A DNA stretch of 64,000 nucleotides from Candidatus Dadabacteria bacterium. GTDB taxonomy: Bacteria; Desulfobacterota_D; UBA1144; Nemesobacterales; Nemesobacteraceae. The translations under genes were made by a program, and so were the position numbers. Shown here piece after piece: positions 46,564-55,449 of this stretch; the first letter of the stretch is position 1, and each line of letters starts with the position of its first letter. The notes beneath the pieces are model-generated. The model was not told where the DNA came from. It made no database searches and was given only the letters and a program-made list of their open reading frames with translations. Location: the NCBI GenBank assembly GCA_951812735.1, contig OX638332.1, forward strand, positions 752,732-816,731, in the 5' to 3' direction.

Positions 46564-48303
46564 ATGAAACAGTTACGGGCCGGACTCTCCCAGCTTAACC
46601 CGAGCGTGGGAGACATAACCGGAAACACAAAGAAAATAACAGAAGCGGTCGAGGCGGCGCGAGGTCTCGATATAGATATTCTGTGCTTCCCCGAGCTTGC
46701 CGTGACTGGCTACCCTCCCGAGGATCTTCTTCTCAAAACCGAATTCATTGACGACAACATCCGGGCTCTTGACGAAATAAAGAAACACTGCCGGGACAAC
46801 ATGGTCGTCATAGTGGGATTTGTCGACAAAAAAGACGACATATTTAACTCCGCGGCCGTAATCCAGAGGGGGGAGATAATCGACGTATACCACAAACTCC
46901 GCCTTCCAAACTACGGGGTGTTCGACGAGAACCGCTACTTTCAGTCAGAGAGACGGTTTCCTGTCTACACGATGGGAAAGATGACTTTCGGGGTCACGAT
47001 CTGCGAAGACATATGGTACCCCGGGGAACCGATAAGAAGCCAGGTTCTGCTCGGAAACGCCCAGATCATATTCAATCTCTCCGCATCTCCCTACTACATG
47101 GGAAAACCCGTGGCCAGGGAGAGAATGCTCGCCACAAGAGCGATTGACTACAACACCATAATAGCCTACTGCAACATAGTCGGGGGACAGGACGAGCTTG
47201 TGTTTGACGGAAACAGCATGTTCATAGACGAAAAAGGAGAGATCGTCGCCAACGCACGCAACTTCGAGGAAGATCTGCTTGTCTGCGACGTGAACACTGA
47301 AAGGGTGTACAGATCAAGACTGAACACTCCGACCATAAGGAAAACGAGATACGAGCTTTCCTTTGAGGAAAACGAGCTGGAGACGTTTACGCTTAAGCCC
47401 GCAAAGACAAAACGGAAAGTAAAAATGCCGGAGATCGGTGCGGTTCGCCCCGACGACCCGCTGAAATGCGCCTTCTCGGCCCTTGTCCTCGGCACCGGGG
47501 ATTACATAAGAAAAAACAGCTTTAAAAAAGTGGTGCTCGGTTTAAGCGGCGGGATAGATTCCTCGCTTACCGCCGCCGTTGCCACAGAAGCCGTCGGGCC
47601 CTCAAAAGTCATCGGAGTCTCCATGCCTTCGATGTACAGCTCCAAGGGGAGCGTCACCGACGCGCAAAAGCTCGCGCGCAACCTCGGAATCGAGCTTCTG
47701 AACATTCCCATAGAAGAGGTTTTCAGGTGCTATGAGGGGATGTTTGCCGAATTTTTCTCCGGAATGGACGCTGACGTTACGGAAGAGAACATCCAGGCGA
47801 GGATAAGAGGGAATATCCTCATGGCGCTTTCAAACAAGTTCGGGTGGCTCGTGCTCGCCACTTCGAACAAAAGCGAGCTGGCGGTAGGCTACTCGACGCT
47901 CTACGGGGACATGTCCGGGGGGTTCGCAGTGATTAAGGACGTGCCCAAGGCCATGGTTTACGAACTTTCCCATTATTACAACCGCGTGCGGGGAAAGCAG
48001 ATAATACCTAAATCGGTGATTGAAAAACCCCCTTCAGCCGAACTTCGCCCCGACCAGAAAGACACCGACTCGCTTCCCGAATATGACACACTCGACAGGA
48101 TACTGAAGGCTTATGTTGAAGACGGCCTAGGAGTTGACGATATAGTAAAGCTCGGGGAAAAGAGGGGCACCGTGCGCAAAATAATCAGGATGGTCAACAC
48201 GAACGAATACAAAAGAAGGCAGAGTGCCCCAGGGGTAAAAATAACGTCCCTTGCCTTCGGAAAAGACCGCCGCTTCCCAATAACCAACCTCTACAAAAAG
48301 TAA
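46564..48303 (+). CDS. nadE: Glutamine-dependent NAD+ synthetase
   Basis: NadE amidates nicotinate adenine dinucleotide, using ammonia from glutamine. Two domains are fused. Residues 1-260 form the nitrilase-like glutaminase, with the Glu in CFPELAVTGYPPED, Lys in YHKLRLPNYG and Cys in TICEDIWYPGE. Residues 300-579 are the synthetase with the ATP P-loop GLSGGIDSS (about 328-336) and SELAVGYSTLYGDMSGGF. Length and order are standard. It continues in the same direction as the HTH gene. Confidence 0.96.
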   Translation: MKQLRAGLSQLNPSVGDITGNTKKITEAVEAARGLDIDILCFPELAVTGYPPEDLLLKTEFIDDNIRALDEIKKHCRDNMVVIVGFVDKKDDIFNSAAVIQRGEIIDVYHKLRLPNYGVFDENRYFQSERRFPVYTMGKMTFGVTICEDIWYPGEPIRSQVLLGNAQIIFNLSASPYYMGKPVARERMLATRAIDYNTIIAYCNIVGGQDELVFDGNSMFIDEKGEIVANARNFEEDLLVCDVNTERVYRSRLNTPTIRKTRYELSFEENELETFTLKPAKTKRKVKMPEIGAVRPDDPLKCAFSALVLGTGDYIRKNSFKKVVLGLSGGIDSSLTAAVATEAVGPSKVIGVSMPSMYSSKGSVTDAQKLARNLGIELLNIPIEEVFRCYEGMFAEFFSGMDADVTEENIQARIRGNILMALSNKFGWLVLATSNKSELAVGYSTLYGDMSGGFAVIKDVPKAMVYELSHYYNRVRGKQIIPKSVIEKPPSAELRPDQKDTDSLPEYDTLDRILKAYVEDGLGVDDIVKLGEKRGTVRKIIRMVNTNEYKRRQSAPGVKITSLAFGKDRRFPITNLYKK

Positions 48304-48886
48304 AAGCGCCAGCACGATGAGTTTGCGGAGGTTCAGTGCCCGTGCGTCGTGTCAAGTCCATGATCAGTGTTACAGAGTGCTGAAAAATCGACCGGGTTTT
48401 CGCCCATGGTTTCCTCTGTAGCAGATTATATTGATACAGGTAGCTGACATGTCCCAGCCCGCTTTCGAGGCAGGATGAATAAAGGCGAAGCATGCTACGG
48501 GAACATATCAAAAATGAAGTGTCCGTTTGTTTGCTGTTCAACTTGGTTCATAAGGAGACGGACATTAGTGCATATGCCTACATGACTTAAATCCGTGTCG
48601 ATTTTTCAATAATTGATCCGCCTCTACAGTCAGCCTCCGCCATATCAGTCAATTCCAGAGTGGAAACCACGACCAGCGCTAATAGACTACGGCGGGTTCG
48701 GGTACACAAAGAAGCAGCAGGGAAATTCGCAAAAGGTCCTGACGCTGACTCGGCTTTTAAAGAAATTCTTATTAGAAACAGGGCCGTTCAGTACTTCGTG
48801 GTTTCAAGTACCAAATGCAACTTTTGAGATAGATTAAAAGGGCAAGTTGCGATAATCTTCGCAACACTCTTTTAACGACCAGATCA
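48304..48886. other. 583-nt stretch without a supportable gene
   Basis: Short open frames exist on both strands but none has a recognisable domain, good start or codon pattern. The stretch holds a 12-bp inverted repeat pair (48381-48392 and 48597-48608) and precedes the IS30 remnant. It is probably decayed mobile DNA. Confidence 0.6.
48381..48608. mobile_element. 228-bp segment bounded by 12-bp terminal inverted repeats (MITE-like)
   Basis: TGAAAAATCGAC (48381-48392) is matched by GTCGATTTTTCA (48597-48608), with TG...CA ends as in many insertion elements. No transposase lies inside. I did not find a clear target duplication. Confidence 0.35.
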
Positions 48887-49082
48887 AAAGGAGCATTTCA
48901 ATGAGAAAACCAAGCAACTTACCCTGGGACAAAGATACCAGATAGCAATTCTATTGAAAGCAGACCACAACCAGTCTGAGACAGCAAAGCAGTTGGACGT
49001 ACACAAATCCACCATAAGCCGAGAGTTGCACCGCAACCGCCGCGAACGTGGTGTCAGGCGACGCAAGCTTGAAAAATTTTGA
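48886..49082 (+). pseudogene. IS30-family transposase N-terminal remnant
   Basis: The frame reads EKTKQLTLGQRYQIAILLKADH and KQLDVHKSTISRELHRNRRERG, the IS30 transposase N-terminal helix-turn-helix. AAAGGAG (48887-48893) precedes an ATG at 48901, but that ATG is one base out of frame with the homology (a lost G after ATG would explain this). Homology stops at about 49052 where the next gene's sequence begins. Only about 50 residues of a roughly 300-residue protein remain. Confidence 0.75.
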
Positions 49083-50121
49083 AAATCACGCGGCAGCGCA
49101 CATAGGGGAAACCGCTACTTTTGGAGAATTAACGCAACTCGTTACCGATTTCCGAACCGATGACGGTGTCTGGAAGTCCGGTTCCACTTATCTCGTCATT
49201 CTCACCAGTCCCGGCGGGGGCGTGCAGTCTCATGCGAACAACAGAAAACTGGAGGATGAAGACTGGTCCATGCTTGAAGATAGCCAGGGAAATCCAGTTG
49301 GGCAGGGGTTCCTATCCGTGGGGGCTGCGGGAGGTCTTGTCGATTATTACAACCAAACTGCCAAGCAGAGTTACGCAGTTGAATCTATCGATCCATTTGT
49401 CCCACAAGTGAAATATGTTCTGATTGGCGGCTTTGATTATGAGCCAGAGATCCAACAAGTTCCCTATGAACAACTGCCCGGTGCCGATACAATAACCCCC
49501 TCCATAACAGCCGAGGAGGTCGATACTAGGGAAGAACTGAAAATGTTCGTGAAAGGGGCAATTGAATTCTTTCGTAGTACCTTGTTCGACCCTAATGTTG
49601 ACCTTGCGAATGCGCGAAAACTCTTCAGGGCCGAGGACGGACCTTGGAGACATGTATCCACTTACATCTATATTATGGATAACGAGGGCAACGTGATCTT
49701 TAACGAGGGCAATAAGAATATCGAGCAGACAAACTTGCTACAAAGCCAAGACCCGGATTTAGTTGACACCATTCGGAGGCTCATCGCCGCGTCGGAGAAG
49801 GAGAATGAAGACGAGCGCTTTGTCGAGTACAATTGGGACAACCCTGCTATAGATGAGGACTCACCCCCCGGTGGTGGCGCCGGCGGTTCTTCGCCAAAGC
49901 TAGGCTACGTTGAAACCCTTGCCATTGCTGGCGTGCCTCAAGTTCTTATCTTTGGTTCCGGTCTTTACTTAGGATCGGATACGCTGGAAACGGATACAGC
50001 TGATGACGGGGCGTGCGCGATTGCAGGAGATGGGAATACGACTCAAAGTGCTATATTCAACCTGTTTCTGGTTATGTCCGTCCTGTTTCTGACAATTTCA
50101 TATAAGAGACGTTCTGTCTAG
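49048..50121 (+). CDS. Cache-like sensor/surface protein with C-terminal Cys-TM-Arg tail, 5' end lost
   Basis: The protein (357 aa as open) has two repeats of a Cache-like extracytosolic fold: residues about 10-125 (GVWKSGSTYLVILTSPGGG, HANNRKLEDEDW) and 150-315 (GPWRHVSTYIYIMDNEGN). Such domains bind small ligands outside the cell. No signal peptide precedes it; the reading frame starts exactly at the join with the IS30 remnant, so its 5' end is missing. The C-terminus has GACAIAGDG (Cys323), a hydrophobic segment (about 334-351) and KRRS, like MYXO/JDVT-CTERM-type sorting tails. Probably not expressed as an exported protein now. Confidence 0.6.
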   Translation: MVSGDASLKNFENHAAAHIGETATFGELTQLVTDFRTDDGVWKSGSTYLVILTSPGGGVQSHANNRKLEDEDWSMLEDSQGNPVGQGFLSVGAAGGLVDYYNQTAKQSYAVESIDPFVPQVKYVLIGGFDYEPEIQQVPYEQLPGADTITPSITAEEVDTREELKMFVKGAIEFFRSTLFDPNVDLANARKLFRAEDGPWRHVSTYIYIMDNEGNVIFNEGNKNIEQTNLLQSQDPDLVDTIRRLIAASEKENEDERFVEYNWDNPAIDEDSPPGGGAGGSSPKLGYVETLAIAGVPQVLIFGSGLYLGSDTLETDTADDGACAIAGDGNTTQSAIFNLFLVMSVLFLTISYKRRSV

Positions 50122-50301
50122 GATAAAAGCAAAACCGGTTTAGTATTTCTTCGACCCGAATTTCATCTTCTCAAAAGCCGGTGAAGTTCGAGTTGATCCG
50201 GTCTAGTTCAAAGTTCCGTGAATACGTAAAAACCGTAGTAATGATCAAAGAGGGTGGCGGAATTATATCGACCCCACGGTCACAAAGATACCCGCTCGTT
50301 T

Positions 50302-50583
50302 CTAACCGCTGTCCGTACCCGCGGAACCAAGCAACATTATAAATTCAGAGAGACTCTCAACGGTCTCAAGAACCCCGAGGTTGACTTCGGATTCGTCAAT
50401 TGAGACCCCGAATTCCTCTTCAAGTTCCATAATGAACTCAAGGGTTGACACGGAATCAACGCCGACTCCGAGTTCAATCAGCGATTGCTCAGCTGATATA
50501 TCCTGAGGCTCAATGTCAAGATTGAACTTGCCGACGACAAGCCGCCTTATTTTCTCTCCCAGAATTTCTTTCCGCACGCTCAC
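50302..50583 (-). CDS. Acyl carrier protein-like
   Basis: This 93-residue four-helix carrier protein has the phosphopantetheine site GVDSVSTLEF, with Ser44, in place of the usual GADSL. It begins with a basic helix and has ELEEEFGVSIDESEV after the site, typical of ACPs. It overlaps the upstream ligase gene by 4 nt and thus is part of the ArgC-like/ligase operon. It is not next to fatty acid synthesis genes, so a specialised acyl or aminoacyl carrier is more likely than the housekeeping AcpP. Confidence 0.82.
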   Translation of the reverse strand: MSVRKEILGEKIRRLVVGKFNLDIEPQDISAEQSLIELGVGVDSVSTLEFIMELEEEFGVSIDESEVNLGVLETVESLSEFIMLLGSAGTDSG

Positions 50584-52025
50584 TTAAGTCTCTCCCTCAA
50601 TACCTTGCCCGCGGGGCTTCTCGGAAGCTCATCCACAAACTCGATCTTCGCGGGAATCTTGTAATCTGAGATTTTTCCCCTGCAGAAATCAACGACATCC
50701 CTTCTTGTGAGTCCGCCTGCGACGATAAAGGCCTTTACCTCCTCCCTGCCCCCGGAACCGAGGGTTCCTATTACCGCGGCTTCTGTTATTCCCTCATGAG
50801 TCATAAGCAGGTTCTCAACCTCGAACGGGTCAACCTTGTTCCCCGAGATGTTGATGAAAAGCTTCTTTCTTCCGCGAATGAAAAGATACCCGTCGCTATC
50901 AAACATTCCGAGGTCCCCAGTATTGTAGAAACCATCAACAAAAACCCTCTCGGTCTCTTCCGGGAAATCGACGTAACCGTCGGTCATGGAAGGACTCTTT
51001 ATTATGATTTCGCCTACCTGCCCCGCCACAAGTTCGCGCCCCGTCTCGGAGATCACCCTTATAACGACGTTTTCAACAGGAACTCCGACCGAAAGACGCT
51101 TCTCCTCTATTTTCTCCGCGATATTAATTGCCATCACCCCGGTCTCAGAGGAACCGTAGAGCTGGCGGGGGTAGACGCCAAAAGCCCGGTGGAAGGAAAA
51201 AAAGGTTTCCTCGGGCAGAGGGGCCCCGGCAGAAATAACATGCTTTAGCCGCGGGAAATCATAATCCCCACGGCTCGCGCTTCGAGCGAGGGTCTCGAGC
51301 ATGAACGGGACGGCGGGAAAGATCGTTATCTGTTCTTCTTCCAGCACACCGAGAACTTCTTTTCTAGTAAACCTAGGGAGGAAATAACAGCACGCCCCGA
51401 TGCTTACGGCACTCACGAAGTTCCCAAGACCATAGGTATGCGATATCGGAATCGAGAAAAGAATTCTGTCCCCGCTATCCCAGTTTATTGTGGCCGTGTG
51501 ATTCCGGGCAAGAGCAACCATGTTGGCGTGGCTTCTCGCAACGCACTTGGGCTTTCCGGTTGAGCCCGTGGAAAAAAGGTAGATGGCTTTCTCCGAAGGA
51601 TGATTTCCGGGTGGATCCGCAGGAGCCTCGCCCAGAAAGTTGTCCCGGGTCACGCAAATGGTGTTTATGCCTCCGGAAACGGCGTCCATGGTATGCGCAA
51701 GAGATTCGTTCGTAACGACCAAGACCGGCTTCGAGAACTCAAGGCAGTGTCTTATCTCCTCGGTTCCGCAAGCGCTGTCAATTGGAACGCAGGCGGCTCC
51801 AAGTCTTGCTATCGAAAAAACGGATACAGCAAGGGAAAGTGAATTGGGAAGGAAAACGCACACCTTATCCCCCAGTGACACCCCCCGCTTGAAAAGAAAC
51901 GAGGAAAAGCCGTCAACAAAATCGCAGAACTGCGCGTAGCTGTAGATTTCTCCGTGGGACCAGACGGCCGCTCCCCGGGGATTTCGCTCAAGGTTTGAAT
52001 AAAGTATTTCGCAGTAGTTTCTCAT
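50580..52025 (-). CDS. Class I adenylate-forming (AMP-dependent) ligase
   Basis: The enzyme (481 aa from the ATG at 52025) activates a carboxylic acid as an acyl-AMP and may load it on the downstream ACP. Motifs: P-loop STGSTGKPK, LYGSSETG, YNTGDLGMFD, and the C-terminal catalytic Lys in RSPAGKVLRE. A longer frame from 52082 would overlap the ArgC-like gene by 50 nt and adds 19 atypical residues. Spacing from the ArgC-like stop is 7 nt. Substrate unknown. Confidence 0.87.
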   Translation of the reverse strand: MRNYCEILYSNLERNPRGAAVWSHGEIYSYAQFCDFVDGFSSFLFKRGVSLGDKVCVFLPNSLSLAVSVFSIARLGAACVPIDSACGTEEIRHCLEFSKPVLVVTNESLAHTMDAVSGGINTICVTRDNFLGEAPADPPGNHPSEKAIYLFSTGSTGKPKCVARSHANMVALARNHTATINWDSGDRILFSIPISHTYGLGNFVSAVSIGACCYFLPRFTRKEVLGVLEEEQITIFPAVPFMLETLARSASRGDYDFPRLKHVISAGAPLPEETFFSFHRAFGVYPRQLYGSSETGVMAINIAEKIEEKRLSVGVPVENVVIRVISETGRELVAGQVGEIIIKSPSMTDGYVDFPEETERVFVDGFYNTGDLGMFDSDGYLFIRGRKKLFINISGNKVDPFEVENLLMTHEGITEAAVIGTLGSGGREEVKAFIVAGGLTRRDVVDFCRGKISDYKIPAKIEFVDELPRSPAGKVLRERLK

Positions 52026-52032
52026 CGCCCCG

Positions 52033-53061
52033 TCACGGGAAAAGGGGAACTTGTCCGAGTCCAGTATCCTCGGGAAATCCAAAGACTATATTCATGTTCT
52101 GAACGGCCTGGCCCGCGGCCCCCTTCATGAGATTGTCAAGAACCGATACGATGACAAGGTGCCCTTCCCGCTCGCAGAAACCCAAAGAGATGTAGTTGGA
52201 ACCGGAAACAGACGCTATTCCAGGCGGCTCGTCGCAGACCCGGACGAAAGCATCATTTCTGTAGAATCCGGCGTAAAGTTCCTTTACCTCATCGGGGGAG
52301 ATCTCCGAGCGGAGCCTGAGATACGAAGCGGCCATTATCCCTCTTTTAACCGGAACTCGTGTATTAAAAAAAAGGAGCTTTTTCTTAACGTCGCAGAAGT
52401 CGTAGAGCACGCGAAGAATCTCATGCTTCTGGTCATCCCCTCCCGTTCCCTGGGCAGATACGTCCTCCTTTATCTCGGTGTAGTGACTCTCGGGTTTCGG
52501 AGCCCGTCCCGTAGTCGAAAGAGAAGATTTTATGTCCACTATAATATCATCTTCCACTTCATACTCTTTAAGAAAAGGCACTATGGCGAGTGAAACGCAT
52601 GTAGAGTAGCAACCCGCATTAGCGACTAACGGGGCATTTTTTATCCTCTCGCGGCTAAGCTCGCTAAGTCCGTAGACCACCTGTGAGAGAAGCTCGGGAA
52701 AACGCGGCGCCGCACCGTGAGCTAAGGAGTAGTCAGCAGGGTCAGAGAATCTTAAGTCGGAACTGAGATCGATCACTCTTACGCCTTTCTCAAGGAACTT
52801 CCGCACGAAAACAGAAGAAGTTCCTGCGGGAAGGCAGGAGAACAGAAGATCCAGAGGTTCTGAGTCAGGAATTCTCGATACGGGACTTAGGATAAGATCC
52901 GAGCAGCCCAAAAAATGCGGAAACGCCTCATCCGTCCTCCTGCCCGAGAACTTCTCAGACGTAAGCACCCTCAGATCAACGTTAGGGTGGCGCGCCAGAA
53001 GGGAAAGAAGCTGCTGGCCGACATAACCCGTAACTCCCAGAATCGCAGTTTTAAGTTTCAT
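52033..53061 (-). CDS. ArgC-like acyl-phosphate or acyl-thioester reductase
   Basis: The protein (342 aa) aligns along its length with N-acetyl-gamma-glutamyl-phosphate reductase: Rossmann start AILGVTGYVGQQLL, LSSDLRF, YGLSE and the nucleophile region NAGCYSTC (Cys151). The usual family blocks SGVSGAGR and HRH-x2-EI are altered to SSLSTTGR and GGDDQKHEI (207-215), and FTPHLVP is FNTRVPV. It could be a divergent ArgC or an enzyme for another substrate. It is directly upstream (7 nt) of a ligase and an ACP gene. Catalytic Cys retained, His position changed. Confidence 0.72.
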   Translation of the reverse strand: MKLKTAILGVTGYVGQQLLSLLARHPNVDLRVLTSEKFSGRRTDEAFPHFLGCSDLILSPVSRIPDSEPLDLLFSCLPAGTSSVFVRKFLEKGVRVIDLSSDLRFSDPADYSLAHGAAPRFPELLSQVVYGLSELSRERIKNAPLVANAGCYSTCVSLAIVPFLKEYEVEDDIIVDIKSSLSTTGRAPKPESHYTEIKEDVSAQGTGGDDQKHEILRVLYDFCDVKKKLLFFNTRVPVKRGIMAASYLRLRSEISPDEVKELYAGFYRNDAFVRVCDEPPGIASVSGSNYISLGFCEREGHLVIVSVLDNLMKGAAGQAVQNMNIVFGFPEDTGLGQVPLFP

Positions 53062-53152
53062 TTTGTCTTAGGGAACCCGCCTTCTTTAATATAGCTTTAA
53101 AAGCGGATAGGAAAAAACCGGATCCGGAGGAAAGGAGAATTGCTTTTAGTGT

Positions 53153-54469
53153 TCAGACCTTCTGGGCGGTCGCCGTCCGGAATACCCTGTCGATCCACTG
53201 CTCTATGCTTTTGCGCGAGGTTCTTCCTATAAGATCCTTTACCTCGTTCATTGGAATCACGGCCTTGGCATAGGATCTGTGTCCTCCGGCGCTTCCTATT
53301 TCATCGAAAAGTTCGAAAAGCAGCCGACCGGCGCTTCTGACAGACCCACTGTTTCTAACAGACATGACAAGATGGGAACCTGAAACGATTCCGAATGCTA
53401 TTGACCACTTAACCCCTCCAACCTTCATTCCCATGTCAGCTACCTGTGAAATCAGGTGTTCCTTCTCTATCCTGCCCAGGTTCATGAAAATTATCCCGTC
53501 ATTTATCCAGTGCTTTGAGAGTGCCTGGCCGTAATGCTTGATCTCTTCTGAATACAGGGTTTTGGACTCTATTTTCCTGAGAAGCCCTAAGTCGGCCTGA
53601 TTGTAGAGATATGTAAAGGCTTCCAGGTCGTCAAGGTCAGCACCTCTGTTAAGAATCATGGTGTCGGTTTTTATGCCGTAGAGAAGCGCAGTTGAGAGTT
53701 TCGCGGAAATCTCCACTTGGGCAGCTCTTAGAAGCCGGGTCATGATCGTCGCCGTAGCTCCTTCCTCGGAACTTATCTCTGTGAATTTCGCATCGCACTC
53801 CGGGGTTATGGGATGATGATCAATCACCGAATCAATACCGATAATTTCCCCTCGGAAATAAGAAGGTTGCACATCGACAAGCGCTATGGAATCGAAATTC
53901 TTTATGTCCTCATGGGAAATCACCTGCAGGTCTATATCCATAAGTTCCACCATGGCTACGTTCTCGGGTCTTGAAATTCTCTCCCCGAGATAACCTATGG
54001 TCGCCGTTTTTTTGTTTCTTCTAAGAAGGGTCCGAAGAGCCATGGCGCTTGCGATCGCGTCTGGGTCGGGCTGATTATGAACGAGTATGAGAAGTTTCTT
54101 CGCGTCGCGGTGAATCTCTCTTATATGCCTTACGGAGATATCGGATCTCGCAAGCTTTTCCTCAAAAGATATCTGGCTGTCGGCAACTTTATCAAATCTC
54201 ACGTATCTCGCTATATAGCCATCCTGGCGCTGCTCGTCGTCAGCGGAAACAACTATCGGGCTCGTGGGATAATTGGAAGCAAGAGATGCAAGAAACTCCT
54301 TGCTTGAGAACTTGCTGTTTACAACTATAAGTGTAAAAACTCCCTTCTGATTAAATGCGTCATCAGGAAAATCAAGCTCTGTTAACTGACCCCTGTTCTT
54401 AAAAAGACTCATCAGGAGAATGTCAAACTCTCCGATAAACATATATCTTCTTTCCCCATTCGTACTCAT
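53153..54469 (-). CDS. DHH-family phosphoesterase with extra N-terminal domain
   Basis: DHH/DHHA1 enzymes (NrnA, RecJ relatives) cleave short nucleic acids or cyclic dinucleotides using Mn2+. Motifs are QPDPDAIASA (133-142) and VDHHP (about 219-223), then GSVRSAGRLLFELFDEIGSAGGHRSYAKA, the GGGH-type DHHA1 end. Residues 1-110 are an additional alpha/beta domain (FTLIVVNSKFSSKEFLASLASNYPTSPIVVSADD) that resembles a Rossmann-like TrkA-N domain. Full length, 438 aa. Precise substrate unknown. Confidence 0.85.
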   Translation of the reverse strand: MSTNGERRYMFIGEFDILLMSLFKNRGQLTELDFPDDAFNQKGVFTLIVVNSKFSSKEFLASLASNYPTSPIVVSADDEQRQDGYIARYVRFDKVADSQISFEEKLARSDISVRHIREIHRDAKKLLILVHNQPDPDAIASAMALRTLLRRNKKTATIGYLGERISRPENVAMVELMDIDLQVISHEDIKNFDSIALVDVQPSYFRGEIIGIDSVIDHHPITPECDAKFTEISSEEGATATIMTRLLRAAQVEISAKLSTALLYGIKTDTMILNRGADLDDLEAFTYLYNQADLGLLRKIESKTLYSEEIKHYGQALSKHWINDGIIFMNLGRIEKEHLISQVADMGMKVGGVKWSIAFGIVSGSHLVMSVRNSGSVRSAGRLLFELFDEIGSAGGHRSYAKAVIPMNEVKDLIGRTSRKSIEQWIDRVFRTATAQKV

Positions 54470-54490
54470 GGTATGCTGAACGCAGGGCGC

Positions 54491-55291
54491 CTACCTTTGG
54501 CAGGCCGCGCTAAGCTCCTCCGTGAAGCTTGAAATTTTCCCCAGCACTTCCTGCTTTTCCTTCCCGCCACCCTCGATTATTCTCACAAGAGCACTTCCGA
54601 CTATAACCGCGTCGGAAAAAGATGCTATCGCAGTTGCCTGACGCGCCGAAGACACCCCGAATCCCACTCCGACGGGAAGCTCTGAGCGGCGCTTGATTCT
54701 CCCCACGAGATCCTCAATATCATAGTCCATGTCCGGGCGTGCTCCAGTGACCCCGGTAACCGAAACCACGTAGATAAACCCCGAGGCATTTTCCGACACC
54801 ATCTCTATTCTTTCCTCGGTACTAGTCGGGGCGAGCAGAAAAATGCGGTCAAGCCCCTCACGCTCGACATGAACGCTCAGTTCTCCGGCTTCCTCGGGCG
54901 GAAGATCAACGACCAGAACCCCATCCGCTCCCGCCTCGCGGGCGTCGCGGGCGAAACGCTCGGTGCCGTATGAGAAAAAGGGGTTGTAGTAACCGAAAAG
55001 TATGACGGGAATATCCAAGCGGGATCTTATCCTTCTAACGAGGGAGAGCACGTCGGAGAGAGATGTCGAGTTTGCAAGAGCTCGCTCAGAAGCCGCCTGA
55101 ATGACCGGTCCGTCAGCCATGGGATCAGAAAAAGGAATGCCGATTTCGACCATGTCGACACCGCTTGCTTCCATGCGGTAAATGACCTGCTCGGTAAAAT
55201 CGATGTCCGGGTCCCCGGCGGTAACATAGCAGATTAAAGCCGCTTTGTTCTGCTCATGAAGCTCGCGGAATTTTTCCTCTATTCTTCCCAT
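54491..55291 (-). CDS. trpA: Tryptophan synthase alpha subunit
   Basis: TrpA cleaves indole-3-glycerol phosphate to indole, which moves to TrpB. The 266-residue TIM barrel has the catalytic Glu in MVEIGIPFSDPMADGPVIQ (about 47-65) and Asp in GVLVVDLPPEEAGEL. It carries its own candidate promoter in the 158-nt gap after trpB, although it is in the trpF-trpB-trpA direction. Confidence 0.96.
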   Translation of the reverse strand: MGRIEEKFRELHEQNKAALICYVTAGDPDIDFTEQVIYRMEASGVDMVEIGIPFSDPMADGPVIQAASERALANSTSLSDVLSLVRRIRSRLDIPVILFGYYNPFFSYGTERFARDAREAGADGVLVVDLPPEEAGELSVHVEREGLDRIFLLAPTSTEERIEMVSENASGFIYVVSVTGVTGARPDMDYDIEDLVGRIKRRSELPVGVGFGVSSARQATAIASFSDAVIVGSALVRIIEGGGKEKQEVLGKISSFTEELSAACQR

Positions 55292-55383
55292 GTGCTTTTA
55301 GAAGATGCCGCCTGTCCGGCGCAGGCCGGAAACGCAGAAATCGTAAGCAACCAGAATGAAAATGAAACTCCAACCCTCACACC

Positions 55384-55412
55384 TTTATATACACGCCCAT
55401 GGGCATTGTCAA
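55384..55412 (-). promoter_or_regulatory. Internal promoter for trpA with a palindromic spacer
   Basis: On the minus strand TTGACA (55407-55412), a 17-nt spacer and TATAAA (55384-55389). The spacer contains the palindrome GCCCATGGGC (55395-55404), a possible repressor site. It would give trpA expression independent of trpF-trpB. Confidence 0.6.
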
Positions 55413-55449
55413 GCGCGCGGCGGGGAACAAAAAACCGGCTTGTGCGACC

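Noticed and set aside
48613-48837. 74-codon open frame with TTG start
   Set aside because: No Shine-Dalgarno, no recognisable domain, lies in decayed mobile DNA.
55292-55449. trp attenuator leader
   Set aside because: No short Trp-rich leader peptide or alternating hairpins; the region fits a simple promoter.
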